Assembly (NCBI RefSeq): GCF_012290005.1
Contig: NZ_JAAXMS010000001.1
Coordinates: 682,001 to 746,000, forward strand
Reading direction: 5' to 3'
Source: Crateriforma spongiae
GTDB lineage: Bacteria > Planctomycetota > Planctomycetia > Pirellulales > Pirellulaceae
DNA: 64,000 nt
Shown here piece after piece: positions 46,900-56,430 of this stretch. Position numbers and translations under genes: made by a program. The number at the start of each line of letters is the position of its first letter. Position 1 is the stretch's first letter. The notes under the pieces are model-generated. The model was not told where the DNA came from, made no database searches, and saw only the letters and a list, made by a program, of their open reading frames with translations.

Positions 46900-47062
46900 G
46901 CCTGTGGTTCTGACGCGGCCACGATCGCGTACCGCTTCCACAATGTGATCGTTTGAACCGCGGCCATGCCCAATTTGAGTGCATGGTCAACTGTGCATCG
47001 CTTTTCTCGGCAAGGTATCCTGTGGGGCCCTCGTTCCCACATCGATGTCGAGATAATCCGCG

Positions 47063-50000
47063 ATGAAGAAAGTCCGTTCGCGACGCCGCCCACTGGCCAT
47101 CGAAGCTTTGGACAGCCGCCGTTTGCTGGCGGCCCACATTAGCGAACTGTTGGTCGATCCGTTGTTCGGTGACAAAGACACCACGCAAATGGTGGAACTG
47201 CGCGGCCAGCCGAACGCGACATTGCAACAGGGTACCTACCTGCTGGTTGTCAGTGAGCGTGGTCTGAACAAAGGCGAAATCCACGGCAAGTTCGATCTTA
47301 GCGGTCAGCAGTTCGGATCCAACGGCTACCTGGTCATGCTGCAAAAGGACAGTCCGCACGTGGCCGACCCCGCGGCGAACACCTTGGTTTCGACCGAGAC
47401 GGGATTCGGCGGTTTGCCCGCAGACTTGTACAGCGACACTCATGATTTGTCGGAACGAATCGACTTCATCATTGGCGCCAACGCTTACATCTTGGTCCAA
47501 ACCGGGAACGAACCGACGCTGGGGACCGATATCGACACCAACGACGACGGTGTGATCGATCCTGCGATCGCCGCGACGTGGCAAATTCATGATTCGATAT
47601 CGCTGCATCCGTTTGTCGGCCGCGGCGACCTGGCGTATGGAAACATCGTCTACGCCGAAATCGGAACCGGCCTAACCGCCATCAATGCACCCCAGGCCAC
47701 CGCGGTCATCGGTACCGAAGGGTTCGGCTATGCGGGACGCGTCGGCGAATCCAGCCGCAGTTTGCCGGAGGATTGGGTCGTCGGAACGGTGCAAAATGAG
47801 GCCGCAGCGGGGGATCCGGCTCGGTGGGCATTGGCTGACAATCTGTTCGGCGAACCCAGCCAGTTTCCGTATGCCGGACGCGACTTGGACCACGTCGGTG
47901 GACCCAATTTTGTCGGCGGTGTTCGGGGCACGATCCGCGGCGAAATCAATCAGGGGATCGCCAATGTGACCGTCTTGGCCGACACCAATGGCAATGGGCA
48001 ACAAGACAATCTGCACTTCGTCGTCGATCCGGACGATGTCAGCACGCCCACCAATACCGGTGTGCCTCTGCTAAACGCGTTCGACGGTGCGACGGTTACC
48101 AATTTTGCTTTGGGCTCGTTTGCCGCACACGAAGTGACCGCCGAGCGGGAGAAAGATTTCCCCAACGAGCGAACCAACCGAATTTTCGCCAAAGGCGGAA
48201 TCGACTGGTTTGAAAACAGCAATGTCTTGCGAATCGATTTCTATCGACCGGTCAATCGCGCGTCGATCGTAGCGATCGGCGACGACAACCCGCTTTCAAA
48301 AGTCTACGGGCGTTTGCAGGCCTATACCGTCGACGGGCAACTGATCGACGAAACGGTCAGCGGACTGTTGGTCGACAGTGCGCGACAGACGATCGAAGTG
48401 TCGTCTGGTGAAGACAACATCGCATACGTGTTCGCCTTTGCCGACAACGACTACCCGGTCGACACCAAGGAAGGTGGACCGTTCGGGCGTTTCGATCGAC
48501 TGGAGTACTGGCAACACGAACCGACGGCCGTGACGGACGAGAATGGCGATTACGACATCCGCCACCTATTCCCAGGTCAATACAACGTTCAACTGTTGGA
48601 CGAAAACTGGGTGTCATCGATCCAGCCGATCAACGTCCAGCAATACGAGAATTTTGTCTTCGATTTCACCGCGGGTCCGAACCAACCGCCCGCGATTGAT
48701 TCGGCTGAATTCGCCGTGTCCGAAGGCTCGGTGGCGGGCACCGTTGTCGGTACCGTCACGGCCAGCGATCCCAACGGCGATTCGATCACGTTTGCTTTGG
48801 GGGGGACACAGGACGAATTCGCCATCGACGCGGTGTCGGGACAAATCACTGTCACTGAGAACGCCGAGTTCAATTTCGAAACGCAGCAGCAATTCGAATT
48901 GGTTGTCGTCGCAACCGATTCGCGCGGCGCTGCGTCGGACCGAACGGTGATCGTCAATGTCACCGATGCGAACGAACCGCCCAGTCTTGGCGATGCAACC
49001 GCGTTTGTTGCCGAAGACCAACCGGTCGGCACGGTCGTGCGTGAATTGTTCGCACAAGATCCGGACGCCGACACTGTGTTTCAGTATTCCATTGTTGGCG
49101 GTAACGATGCCGGACTGTTCGAAGTGGAAGCTTCCACCGGCAAGTTGTTGGTGGCACAGCCCCTGGATTTCGAAACCGTCAGTCGTGTCGATTTGCAAGT
49201 TCGCGTGACCGACAATGGCCAGCCGGCCTTGTTCGATGACGCTACCGTGACGGTGTTTGTTGCCGATGTGAATGAAGCCCCACAGTTGACCACCACGCTC
49301 GTGGAGATCCCCGAGAACAAGACAGGGATCTTGGCCATGTTGTCCGCATCCGATCCGGAGAGTGGTCAGGGTGCGGCGTTTGAAGCGATCGGGGGCACGG
49401 CAGTGGACATGGTCACGCTGTTTTCGTCCGGTTTGTTGTCGTTGAACGATAACGCCCGGCTGGATTACGAAAGCGAAAACCAATACACGTTGGATGTCAG
49501 GGTGACCGATACGGGCAACCCACCACGGTCGACCGAAGCAACCATCGAATTGGTGATTCAAGACGTCAATGAGCCGCCGAAGTTTGATTTGGAACTGACC
49601 CCTCCCGCCGCCGTGGCCGGCGAGCCGTATCGGTTCGAATTGCCCGACGGCTATGCCAGTGACCCTGAAAATGATCCCTGGCAACTGCAGATCGATTTGG
49701 AATCGGCCGGTATGTCGCGCTGGGTCCAGTATGACGCTGCGACGGGCGTGATCGACGGCATCTTGCCTTCATCGCTGATCGGGCCTCACGAAATCAATGT
49801 TCGACTGATCAGCCAGAATGATCCGGAACTGTTTACTGACGAAACCGTTTCGGTCGTTGTCGGGGCCGGCCAGCGTCCGCTGCAGAATCAAGTGACCCGG
49901 CACGACGTGAATGCCGACGAAGATGTCACCGCGTTTGATGCCCTGCAGATCATCAACTTCTTGTCACGGCACGGCCAATTGTTGGGTGCCGATGCGACGG

Positions 50001-50203
50001 TGCGTTTCGGTGGATTTTATGACGTCAACGGCGACAACGACGTCACATCATTCGACGCGTTGTGGGTGATCAATGAATTGGCCCGCGGCGGTGAATCCGA
50101 ATCACCGGCAGGCGAACTGATGGCGGTGGGGGGGAACGTCATGGCTGATATCGACGAAGACGACCTGGACGCCGTCTTTGCCGAACCGTCGTTTCTGTTC
50201 TGA
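47063..50203 (+). CDS. Large secreted protein with lamin-tail-like, SdrB-like, cadherin and dockerin-type modules
   Basis: A 1046-residue extracellular protein. It opens with MKKVRSRRRPLAIEALDSRR followed by LLAA, the N-terminal signature of planctomycete giant surface proteins. Residues 20-120 resemble a lamin-tail domain (HISELLVDPLFGD, VELRG). SdrB-like modules carry GIANVTVLADTNGNGQQD and ENGDYDIRHLFPGQYNVQLL. Three or four cadherin-like repeats follow at about 540-870, each with VxEG/EDQPVGT and a DPNGD- or DPDAD-type calcium motif, linked by NEPP. The C-terminus has two dockerin type I repeats (DVNADEDVTAFDAL and DVNGDNDVTSFDAL). Adhesion or matrix assembly is inferred. It lies 163 bases after the ATPase gene. 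Confidence 0.85.
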   Translation: MKKVRSRRRPLAIEALDSRRLLAAHISELLVDPLFGDKDTTQMVELRGQPNATLQQGTYLLVVSERGLNKGEIHGKFDLSGQQFGSNGYLVMLQKDSPHVADPAANTLVSTETGFGGLPADLYSDTHDLSERIDFIIGANAYILVQTGNEPTLGTDIDTNDDGVIDPAIAATWQIHDSISLHPFVGRGDLAYGNIVYAEIGTGLTAINAPQATAVIGTEGFGYAGRVGESSRSLPEDWVVGTVQNEAAAGDPARWALADNLFGEPSQFPYAGRDLDHVGGPNFVGGVRGTIRGEINQGIANVTVLADTNGNGQQDNLHFVVDPDDVSTPTNTGVPLLNAFDGATVTNFALGSFAAHEVTAEREKDFPNERTNRIFAKGGIDWFENSNVLRIDFYRPVNRASIVAIGDDNPLSKVYGRLQAYTVDGQLIDETVSGLLVDSARQTIEVSSGEDNIAYVFAFADNDYPVDTKEGGPFGRFDRLEYWQHEPTAVTDENGDYDIRHLFPGQYNVQLLDENWVSSIQPINVQQYENFVFDFTAGPNQPPAIDSAEFAVSEGSVAGTVVGTVTASDPNGDSITFALGGTQDEFAIDAVSGQITVTENAEFNFETQQQFELVVVATDSRGAASDRTVIVNVTDANEPPSLGDATAFVAEDQPVGTVVRELFAQDPDADTVFQYSIVGGNDAGLFEVEASTGKLLVAQPLDFETVSRVDLQVRVTDNGQPALFDDATVTVFVADVNEAPQLTTTLVEIPENKTGILAMLSASDPESGQGAAFEAIGGTAVDMVTLFSSGLLSLNDNARLDYESENQYTLDVRVTDTGNPPRSTEATIELVIQDVNEPPKFDLELTPPAAVAGEPYRFELPDGYASDPENDPWQLQIDLESAGMSRWVQYDAATGVIDGILPSSLIGPHEINVRLISQNDPELFTDETVSVVVGAGQRPLQNQVTRHDVNADEDVTAFDALQIINFLSRHGQLLGADATVRFGGFYDVNGDNDVTSFDALWVINELARGGESESPAGELMAVGGNVMADIDEDDLDAVFAEPSFLF

Positions 50204-50278
50204 GCTTGGCATTGCCCCGATGTTCCTAAACGTCGCGACGAAATCGTCGTCAAGGCTGCTGCGCACGCCGCAGGATTC

Positions 50279-51028
50279 TTAAGCGATTTGCAGTTTCGGG
50301 GCGTCGGGTGATTCGGTTCGAGTGCGTCGCGGTGACAACAACAATTGCCCGTCTTTCATTCGGTGACAGACATCGGCGGTTTCGGCGATTGCATCATCGT
50401 GGGTGATCATGCAAATGGTCAGCCCCTCGTTTTCGTTCAGCCCACGCAACAGCCCCAAGATTTCTTGGCCGGTGTCGGTGTCCAGGTTTCCCGTCGGTTC
50501 ATCCGCCAGCAATAGCTGCGGATCGTTCATCAGCGACCGGGCGATCGCCGTTCGCTGCATTTCACCACCACTCAGTTCGCTGGGCTTGTGACTGGCACGC
50601 TGCAGCAATCCGACGCGGTCCAGCATTGCTTCGGCGCGACGGCGGGTTTCTTTGCGGCTGCGGAAATAGTCCGTCAAGCTGCGGCCGATCATCGTGGGAG
50701 CCAGGACGTTTTCCAGTGCGGAGAGTTCGGGCAACAGATGATAGAACTGAAAAATGATGCCGATCTGCTTGTTGCGAAAGCTGTCTCGGGTGCGACGGCT
50801 TGTGTTGTCGATTCGTTGTTGGCCGAAGTACACCTCGCCTTCATCCGGTTGGTCCAAGGTCGCCAGGATGTGCATCAACGTGCTTTTTCCGCTGCCGCTG
50901 CGACCGACCAAGGCAGTCACCTTGCCACGGGGGACATCCACATCCACGCCACGTAGCACCGGGACTTCCAATTTGTCTTTGAAGTAGCTTTTCTTGATGC
51001 CGCGGGCGCTAAGAACGATGTCGGACAT
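50279..51028 (-). CDS. lolD: ABC transporter ATP-binding protein, LolD type
   Basis: A 249-residue ATPase. Walker A is GRSGSGKST, the signature is LSGGEMQRTAIAR, Walker B LLLADEPTGNLD and the switch histidine lies in MITHDD. The family marker FQFYHLLPELSALENV is typical of LolD/MacB-type proteins. ATG 51028 has GAGGA seven bases upstream; the longer frame is a shadow. It probably energises the adjacent FtsX/LolC-like permease, encoded 116 bases upstream in the same operon, to release lipoproteins from the inner membrane. MacB-like export is the main alternative. Confidence 0.9.
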   Translation of the reverse strand: MSDIVLSARGIKKSYFKDKLEVPVLRGVDVDVPRGKVTALVGRSGSGKSTLMHILATLDQPDEGEVYFGQQRIDNTSRRTRDSFRNKQIGIIFQFYHLLPELSALENVLAPTMIGRSLTDYFRSRKETRRRAEAMLDRVGLLQRASHKPSELSGGEMQRTAIARSLMNDPQLLLADEPTGNLDTDTGQEILGLLRGLNENEGLTICMITHDDAIAETADVCHRMKDGQLLLSPRRTRTESPDAPKLQIA

Positions 51029-51144
51029 CGGTGGATCCTCGTGTGCGGTATGCCGTCGGCAGTGGCCGCTTTTCGGGTGACTTTTTGGGGCGGGATGGTT
51101 TGGGTTGATGGAGATCGGCGGTGGTTTGGGCCGCGTTGCCGGGA

Positions 51145-52758
51145 TCATTCGAAACGCAATGCGGCGACCGGGTGCATTCGTGCCGCTCGCAGTGCGGGAA
51201 GCACGCTGGCGGTGACCGCGATGGCAATCGCGCCCGCCATGACCCAGGTGATGGTGATCGGGTCGATGATGGTCGGGATTTCGGTGAAGTAATAGACGGT
51301 CGGATCGAAGACTTCTTGGCCCGTCGCCATTTCGACCAATTCAGCGATGCGATTGATGTTTCGGACAAACAGCAGCCCGCCGACCAAGCCAACGCCGCTG
51401 CCGACACCGCCCAGCAGAAGACCGTAGCTAAGGAAGATGCTCATCACCCCGCCGCCCGATGCGCCCAGGGCTTTCAGGGTTCCAATGTCCCGAGTTTTCT
51501 CCACGACGATCATGAAGAACGTGGCCAAAATCCCGAACCCGGCGACGGCAATGATCAAGAACAGCAAGATGTTCAAAATCGTGGTTTCCAGCTGGACCGC
51601 CGACAGCAACGGACCTTGCATGTCACGCCATGTTTGGATGTTCATCGAATAAACGTCCGCCGGGAATCGTTGACGCAGTGCATCGCGAACGGCGTTCAGG
51701 TTGGCCGATTCACGCAGTTTCAGTTGAATCGTGGTGACGCTGCGAACATTCGTTTGAGGGTCGACCATCTGGCGAAAGTCTTGCAGTTTGTCCAGCGGAA
51801 CAAATGCAAACGTGCTGTCATATTCGCTCATTCCCGATTCGTACAAATCGACGACCGTGAATTTTTGATTGATGACTTTGGGGTTGTCCGAGGCGCTGGG
51901 GAACATCATGCGGATGTCATCGCCGGGGCGGGCAAAGTACGTGTCGTGAACATTGCCGTCGCTGTCACGCCACTTGGTGCTGCAAGTGCTGATCCCCAGA
52001 ACGATCCCGGCGTATTGTTCATTGGCCGGATCAAATTCGGTTGCCGATTCGCCTCCGCCCAACTCTTCTGGAACAGCGTTTTGCATCGATGGGCCGTTCA
52101 TCCAGCTGGGGCCGCTGGCCAAACCCTCGTCAATCGGTGAACCATCACCGTCCGCGTTGGACGTTTCGGTCGGGAATGCGGCGTTGTCGGGGACAGCGAA
52201 TTGTTGCCGAATCTGTTCGGCTCGTTCACGTTCTTGCCGCAACAGTTGTTGTTCCATGGCCCGCCGACGCCGATAGCTCCAGCCCGAAATCGGAAAGCCT
52301 TCGCGTGATTCGGCATAGCCCCCATCACGAAGCTGGAAACTGACCGATTGGCGATTGTCGCGGTGGATCAAATAGCGGCCGAAATGGCTGACCTTGTCAT
52401 AAGTCGCCGGGTCGATGCCGACCAATTGGACATGACGGGTGATCACTTGGCCGTTGTGGTCGATGCCCAGCATGGCCGGGACGTGCACGCTGTACGAAAC
52501 GCCCTCCAAATCGTCACCGACGACCTTTCGGATTTCATCGACGTGGAATTCGGGATTGGGCAGGCCGCCGCTGGCCCAAGATTCCAGCAAAATGTCGGAC
52601 GCCAAGCCGTGCAGGCGTTCGTGCATTTCCGCCGCAAAGCCGCTCATCACGGCGTTGACGACGATCAGGGTCGCCACGCCCAGGGTGACGCTGATGATCG
52701 ACGCGAGCGCGATGTACCGCGTGCGCAGGTATCGAAAACACAGTAACCAACGGTACAT
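51145..52758 (-). CDS. FtsX-like ABC permease, LolC/LolE type
   Basis: A 537-residue permease with the MacB/FtsX topology: one membrane helix at about residues 17-40 (YIALASIISVTLGVATLIVV), a large periplasmic domain, and three helices at the C-terminus (about 385-410, 430-460 and 505-525). The N-terminal MYRWLLCFRYLRTRY and SVTLGVATLIVVNAVMSG match LolC/E proteins. Within the periplasmic part is an arginine/glutamine-rich insert (RRRRAMEQQLLRQERERAEQ). It should work with the LolD-like ATPase in lipoprotein sorting, apparently with one permease species acting as a homodimer. It lies 105 bases after the tetrahaem lipoprotein gene. Confidence 0.85.
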   Translation of the reverse strand: MYRWLLCFRYLRTRYIALASIISVTLGVATLIVVNAVMSGFAAEMHERLHGLASDILLESWASGGLPNPEFHVDEIRKVVGDDLEGVSYSVHVPAMLGIDHNGQVITRHVQLVGIDPATYDKVSHFGRYLIHRDNRQSVSFQLRDGGYAESREGFPISGWSYRRRRAMEQQLLRQERERAEQIRQQFAVPDNAAFPTETSNADGDGSPIDEGLASGPSWMNGPSMQNAVPEELGGGESATEFDPANEQYAGIVLGISTCSTKWRDSDGNVHDTYFARPGDDIRMMFPSASDNPKVINQKFTVVDLYESGMSEYDSTFAFVPLDKLQDFRQMVDPQTNVRSVTTIQLKLRESANLNAVRDALRQRFPADVYSMNIQTWRDMQGPLLSAVQLETTILNILLFLIIAVAGFGILATFFMIVVEKTRDIGTLKALGASGGGVMSIFLSYGLLLGGVGSGVGLVGGLLFVRNINRIAELVEMATGQEVFDPTVYYFTEIPTIIDPITITWVMAGAIAIAVTASVLPALRAARMHPVAALRFE

Positions 52759-52863
52759 GGCCGTTCCTTCGGCGACGGGCGGGGCAATCCTTGTCCTTGG
52801 CGGCAGGATAGGCGATTCGCTTCGTCGCGGTAAACGGCAATCGGGCGTCGTGTCAGCGGCGGA

Positions 52864-55041
52864 TCAGTCGACGCCGTAGTGTTCGACTTCCGGCCAATAG
52901 ACGTCTTCGAACGCGTTTTCGTCGTGGAAATCGGGGCTGTTATCCAGGTCGTGGCATTCCATGCACTTTTCGCGGGCTTTTTCCAGCGGTAGCTGCATTT
53001 CACGACGCAGTTGCTCCAAGCGATCCTGGGTCACATCCAAATCCCCGGCTTCGGCGGCACTGTGATCCGCACCAGGGCCGTGACAGTTTTCGCAACCATT
53101 GCCCGTCAGATGGTCGGTGGTTTCCAGCGAAAGATAGCCCGATTCATAGGGATAATACTTTTGGGGATTCCAACCGGTGACGTGACAGCTGATGCATTCC
53201 GGGTCAAAGTGCCGGGCAATGTCACCGCGTTCCTTCGGCGGGCTGACGATGCTGTCGGTGGCGTGCACGTGTGGTGTCGATTCCCAGATTTCAAACGCGG
53301 TGGTGTGGCATTCACCGCACGTCGCACTGCCGACGAAACGTCCGCCGTCGGGATGCGGTTGCGGGTTGATGCCCAGACCTTCCAAACCAAGATCACGAAG
53401 TTGTTCTTGGTAGGCTTTCATCAACTGACGCATTTCCGGAGCATCAGCGAATTCATGGCTCAGCGGCACGCGTGCATAGCGCAAGGAATCGTCAGGGTAT
53501 AAAGCTATCAAACCCGCATACATGGCTTTGTCGCCGGTCACGATCATCTGTGTTTCGCTGCCGTCGATCGTTTGAGGTTGGAACGTCGGTTCGCCGTAGC
53601 CGCCCGAAACACACAGCAAATCAATGCCATCGACACGCCGTGCCAGCATTTGCCCGGCTTCTTCGGTCCCGAAAAACGTGACGACCACCCAATCGGGATT
53701 GGATTTTCGAATTTCGGCCACCGCTTTCTTGGCGGATTCCACCGCCGGCTGAATCGTGACATCGGTGGCGACGGTGCCTTCGACAAATTCCGGATCCAGC
53801 ACCGTTGTGACGCCGACCGAAACGCCACCGCGTTGGATGATTTTGTGGCTGGGCATCAGCGACGGGTCGTACAACACGACGTTGGCAGACACGTACAGGG
53901 CGTCGTCGGCCGAGTCAGCGGCGGCTTCTTGGATCAGATCGCTGACCCCCAGCCGAACATCATCCGGGCCGAATCCGACCGCCTGGTAATTCATCGCCCG
54001 GAGTGCTTCGACGCTGCGGTGGTATTTGATTTCACCCTGGCTGCTGAAACGACGAATCAGGTTTCCCGTGTCGATCGGGGCCAACGTCCAGCCGGCGGAT
54101 TTCAATTGGTCGAAAAAGGTGTACCGGCGAGCCACCCCGCCCTTTTGACGATCCAGCCCCGTGCAACCGCACGGTTCGATGTAGCCGTGTTGTTGGCCGG
54201 TGAACACCAGCGTCAAAGCCGGTTGGGGCCAGCTGCGGTAATCGATCGGCTGTCCCAGCGTTTGATCAGCAGGTTCTCGCAGCCGATTTTCCGGTGTGCC
54301 GGATGATGGCGTCGATCGCAAAGCATTGGGCTGGGGATCGTTGTCTGTGGCGTCGTCGTTGCCGGAATCCTTGCCGGTGGGAACATCCGCGGCGGCCAAG
54401 CTGATCTCTGCAGCGGGACGCGACGATTCCGGCGTGATGCTTGCGGTGATCGCGTTGTCCTGGACGGATGCTTCGGAATCGTCATCGGACGCCAGAACAG
54501 CCGGATCCGGAGCAGCCGAATCCGGAACAGCCGAATCCAGCGTGTCCAAGCCCAGTTGATCACTGGGGGACGAAATGACCATTTCCGATTCCGGTGCCGA
54601 CAAGCTTACCGCAGGCTGTGCCAGGTCAGTCGAATTCGACTTTGCATCGTCCAGACCGAGTTCGGGCGGCGAAAGGTCAAAATTGTTGGCAACCGCCGGA
54701 CCCGAATCAGACGACGCGATTGCGCGTGAGGCGGATTCGCCAGGTTGCAAGTCGCCGGGCAACGAAGATGCGTCCCGCTCGACCCGCGGGGTTTGTCGAA
54801 GGTGGACGGTGGCATGATCCTCCGGATCGACGTCGACCAGCATCGGAGCTTCCGACGACGCAAGATCGTCGGTGGCATCCATTTCGGTTGCCAGAGGCGG
54901 CGGCGTTTCGGGGCCGCCGCAACCGACGGCTACGACCAGCAATGCCAGCACCCCGAATCGACCGATCAAACGGACGTCCGAAGCTGACTTTGGATCCGTG
55001 TCGGCGGCGGACGGAGATGTCGATGTCGGGGCGGTGAACAT
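52864..55041 (-). CDS. Lipoprotein fusing a degenerate 5'-nucleotidase fold to a tetrahaem cytochrome
   Basis: A 725-residue predicted lipoprotein, with a hydrophobic segment at 25-40 and a lipobox-type cysteine at C41. Residues 60-265 are acidic, Ser/Ala/Pro-rich and disordered. From about 275 the fold follows the UshA/5'-nucleotidase phosphoesterase pattern (TLVFTGQQHGYIEPCGCTG, DTGNLIRRF, VGFGPDDVRLG), but the metal-binding D-x-H and GNHE motifs are replaced (GQQHG, GPDDV). The C-terminal domain has four haem c sites, CxxCH at C575, C616, C650 and C693, in the order CGECH, CISCH, CENCH, CMECH. It resembles cytochrome c554-like multihaem proteins. It is probably an exported electron carrier; the nucleotidase-like part is likely a scaffold or binding domain. 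The ATG starts three bases after the DUF1573 stop. Confidence 0.8.
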   Translation of the reverse strand: MFTAPTSTSPSAADTDPKSASDVRLIGRFGVLALLVVAVGCGGPETPPPLATEMDATDDLASSEAPMLVDVDPEDHATVHLRQTPRVERDASSLPGDLQPGESASRAIASSDSGPAVANNFDLSPPELGLDDAKSNSTDLAQPAVSLSAPESEMVISSPSDQLGLDTLDSAVPDSAAPDPAVLASDDDSEASVQDNAITASITPESSRPAAEISLAAADVPTGKDSGNDDATDNDPQPNALRSTPSSGTPENRLREPADQTLGQPIDYRSWPQPALTLVFTGQQHGYIEPCGCTGLDRQKGGVARRYTFFDQLKSAGWTLAPIDTGNLIRRFSSQGEIKYHRSVEALRAMNYQAVGFGPDDVRLGVSDLIQEAAADSADDALYVSANVVLYDPSLMPSHKIIQRGGVSVGVTTVLDPEFVEGTVATDVTIQPAVESAKKAVAEIRKSNPDWVVVTFFGTEEAGQMLARRVDGIDLLCVSGGYGEPTFQPQTIDGSETQMIVTGDKAMYAGLIALYPDDSLRYARVPLSHEFADAPEMRQLMKAYQEQLRDLGLEGLGINPQPHPDGGRFVGSATCGECHTTAFEIWESTPHVHATDSIVSPPKERGDIARHFDPECISCHVTGWNPQKYYPYESGYLSLETTDHLTGNGCENCHGPGADHSAAEAGDLDVTQDRLEQLRREMQLPLEKAREKCMECHDLDNSPDFHDENAFEDVYWPEVEHYGVD

Positions 55042-55044
55042 TGC

Positions 55045-56430
55045 TTATTCCGAATTGGTGTCGTCTTTTTCGGAGTTCTCGGGTTCCGATGAAGATTCTG
55101 CGTCCGCATCATCCGATGACGCATCGTCGATCGATGGGGCGGACGGTTGTTCTTGGGCGTCCAGTTGTTCCGCCTGCCACTGGCGTGCCGAAGGAAGCGA
55201 GAAGGTCAGATAAATCTTCATCGGCGGGACTTTCGAATTATCGGACTCGATGGTCACGATTCCGAAATCTTCTTCCACGGTCCCCAAGCGAGAAACCGGT
55301 TTTTCACCAGGTTTTAGCTCAATCGTCAGCCGACGGAGCGACATTTCGCCCTGTCCGATGGGATCGCCCAAGGTCGCGGTGACAATATCCGCAGGCTCGA
55401 CGTTGCCGATCGACAATTTGGTCGAATCCTTCATCGGTCCCTTCAGGGTGATGAAGGACTTGCCGCTCAGTTCATCTGGCGTCTTCGGGCGCCCGAACTT
55501 GTATATCCACCCGCCCCCGGTGACACCCGACAATCGCGGGTTGGGGATCATGCTGAGCGCCCCGACGACACGGCCAACCACTTGCCAGTCCATCCGAACC
55601 GCTTCGGCCACATCGCCCGATTCGTCAACCAACACGCTGCCGTCGTCGCCGACCGGCGTGAACGTGAACCACAAGTTTTCGTTGACGGGACCTTGGCTGA
55701 GCCCCGGTTCGATATGGATGGAGACTTCGAATGCTTGTCGTGCTGCTTCGTGGACCGGGTCGTCGGGTTCGACCTCCTTGACGCTGAGTTCGGCGAATTC
55801 GGCCATTTCGTCGCCGCTGATCATGACATCGTCCGCACGAATCGGGCTGTCGGAATAGTTGTAGATCAGCGTTTTGACATCCACCGCTTGGCCGGCCGCG
55901 ACGTTGCCCAACGCCACGACGTCGGGATCCATCTTCAGGTCGCGGACAATCTGGCCTTGGATCTTCAGCCGGATCGCCACGTTGTGAGGGTCATTGGTGA
56001 TGATTTCTGCTGTTTGACTGAAGTCATCACCCCGTGCGTTGACCGTCCATTCCAGTTTGACACGCGTGCTTTCACCTGGGGCCAGTGACGACGATTCAGG
56101 CGTGCCCAAGGTGCATTTGCAGGTTGATGCCCCCTGTCGCAACGTCAGGGGCGATTGGCCTTCGTTTCGAATCACAAAATAGTGTTCGCCTTTTTCGCCC
56201 ACGCGCATGATGCCAAAGTCATGCTCCATGCCCTGAGGCGTGGTGGCCACCGGCAGGTCATCGGGCAACGATTCGACATGCAGCCGCATGATGTTGTCCG
56301 CGGTGACCTCGCCATCCAGCTTCATCGGTCCGAACAGACCTTCGGCACCGCCGTACTTGGACACCACATGGCCATAGGCGAAAACGCCGCCGATCAATCC
56401 GGCGACCAACATGGAGACGATCAATTTCAT
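55045..56430 (-). CDS. DUF1573-containing exported protein
   Basis: A 461-residue protein with an N-terminal membrane anchor or signal (MKLIVSMLVAGLIGGVFAYG). Residues 65-170 hold a DUF1573 Ig-like module with the typical FGIMRVGEKGEHYFVIRN and the Cys pair STCKCT. A second beta domain and a C-terminal acidic, Ser/Glu-rich tail follow. The DUF1573 family is widespread in Bacteroidetes and planctomycetes, and its role is unknown. The start overlaps the O-antigen-ligase-like gene stop by four bases (ATGA), and the cytochrome lipoprotein gene starts three bases after its stop, so three proteins are made from tightly packed genes. Confidence 0.85.
   Translation of the reverse strand: MKLIVSMLVAGLIGGVFAYGHVVSKYGGAEGLFGPMKLDGEVTADNIMRLHVESLPDDLPVATTPQGMEHDFGIMRVGEKGEHYFVIRNEGQSPLTLRQGASTCKCTLGTPESSSLAPGESTRVKLEWTVNARGDDFSQTAEIITNDPHNVAIRLKIQGQIVRDLKMDPDVVALGNVAAGQAVDVKTLIYNYSDSPIRADDVMISGDEMAEFAELSVKEVEPDDPVHEAARQAFEVSIHIEPGLSQGPVNENLWFTFTPVGDDGSVLVDESGDVAEAVRMDWQVVGRVVGALSMIPNPRLSGVTGGGWIYKFGRPKTPDELSGKSFITLKGPMKDSTKLSIGNVEPADIVTATLGDPIGQGEMSLRRLTIELKPGEKPVSRLGTVEEDFGIVTIESDNSKVPPMKIYLTFSLPSARQWQAEQLDAQEQPSAPSIDDASSDDADAESSSEPENSEKDDTNSE

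Noticed and set aside
46628-47608. Minus-strand open frame of 326 codons spanning the ATPase/cadherin gap
   Set aside because: It crosses the 5' end of the cadherin gene and the ATPase 3' end and shows no recognisable motif.
49890-50100. Cellulosome component
   Set aside because: Dockerin-type repeats are common calcium-binding ends of planctomycete surface proteins; no cohesin or cellulase gene is present here.
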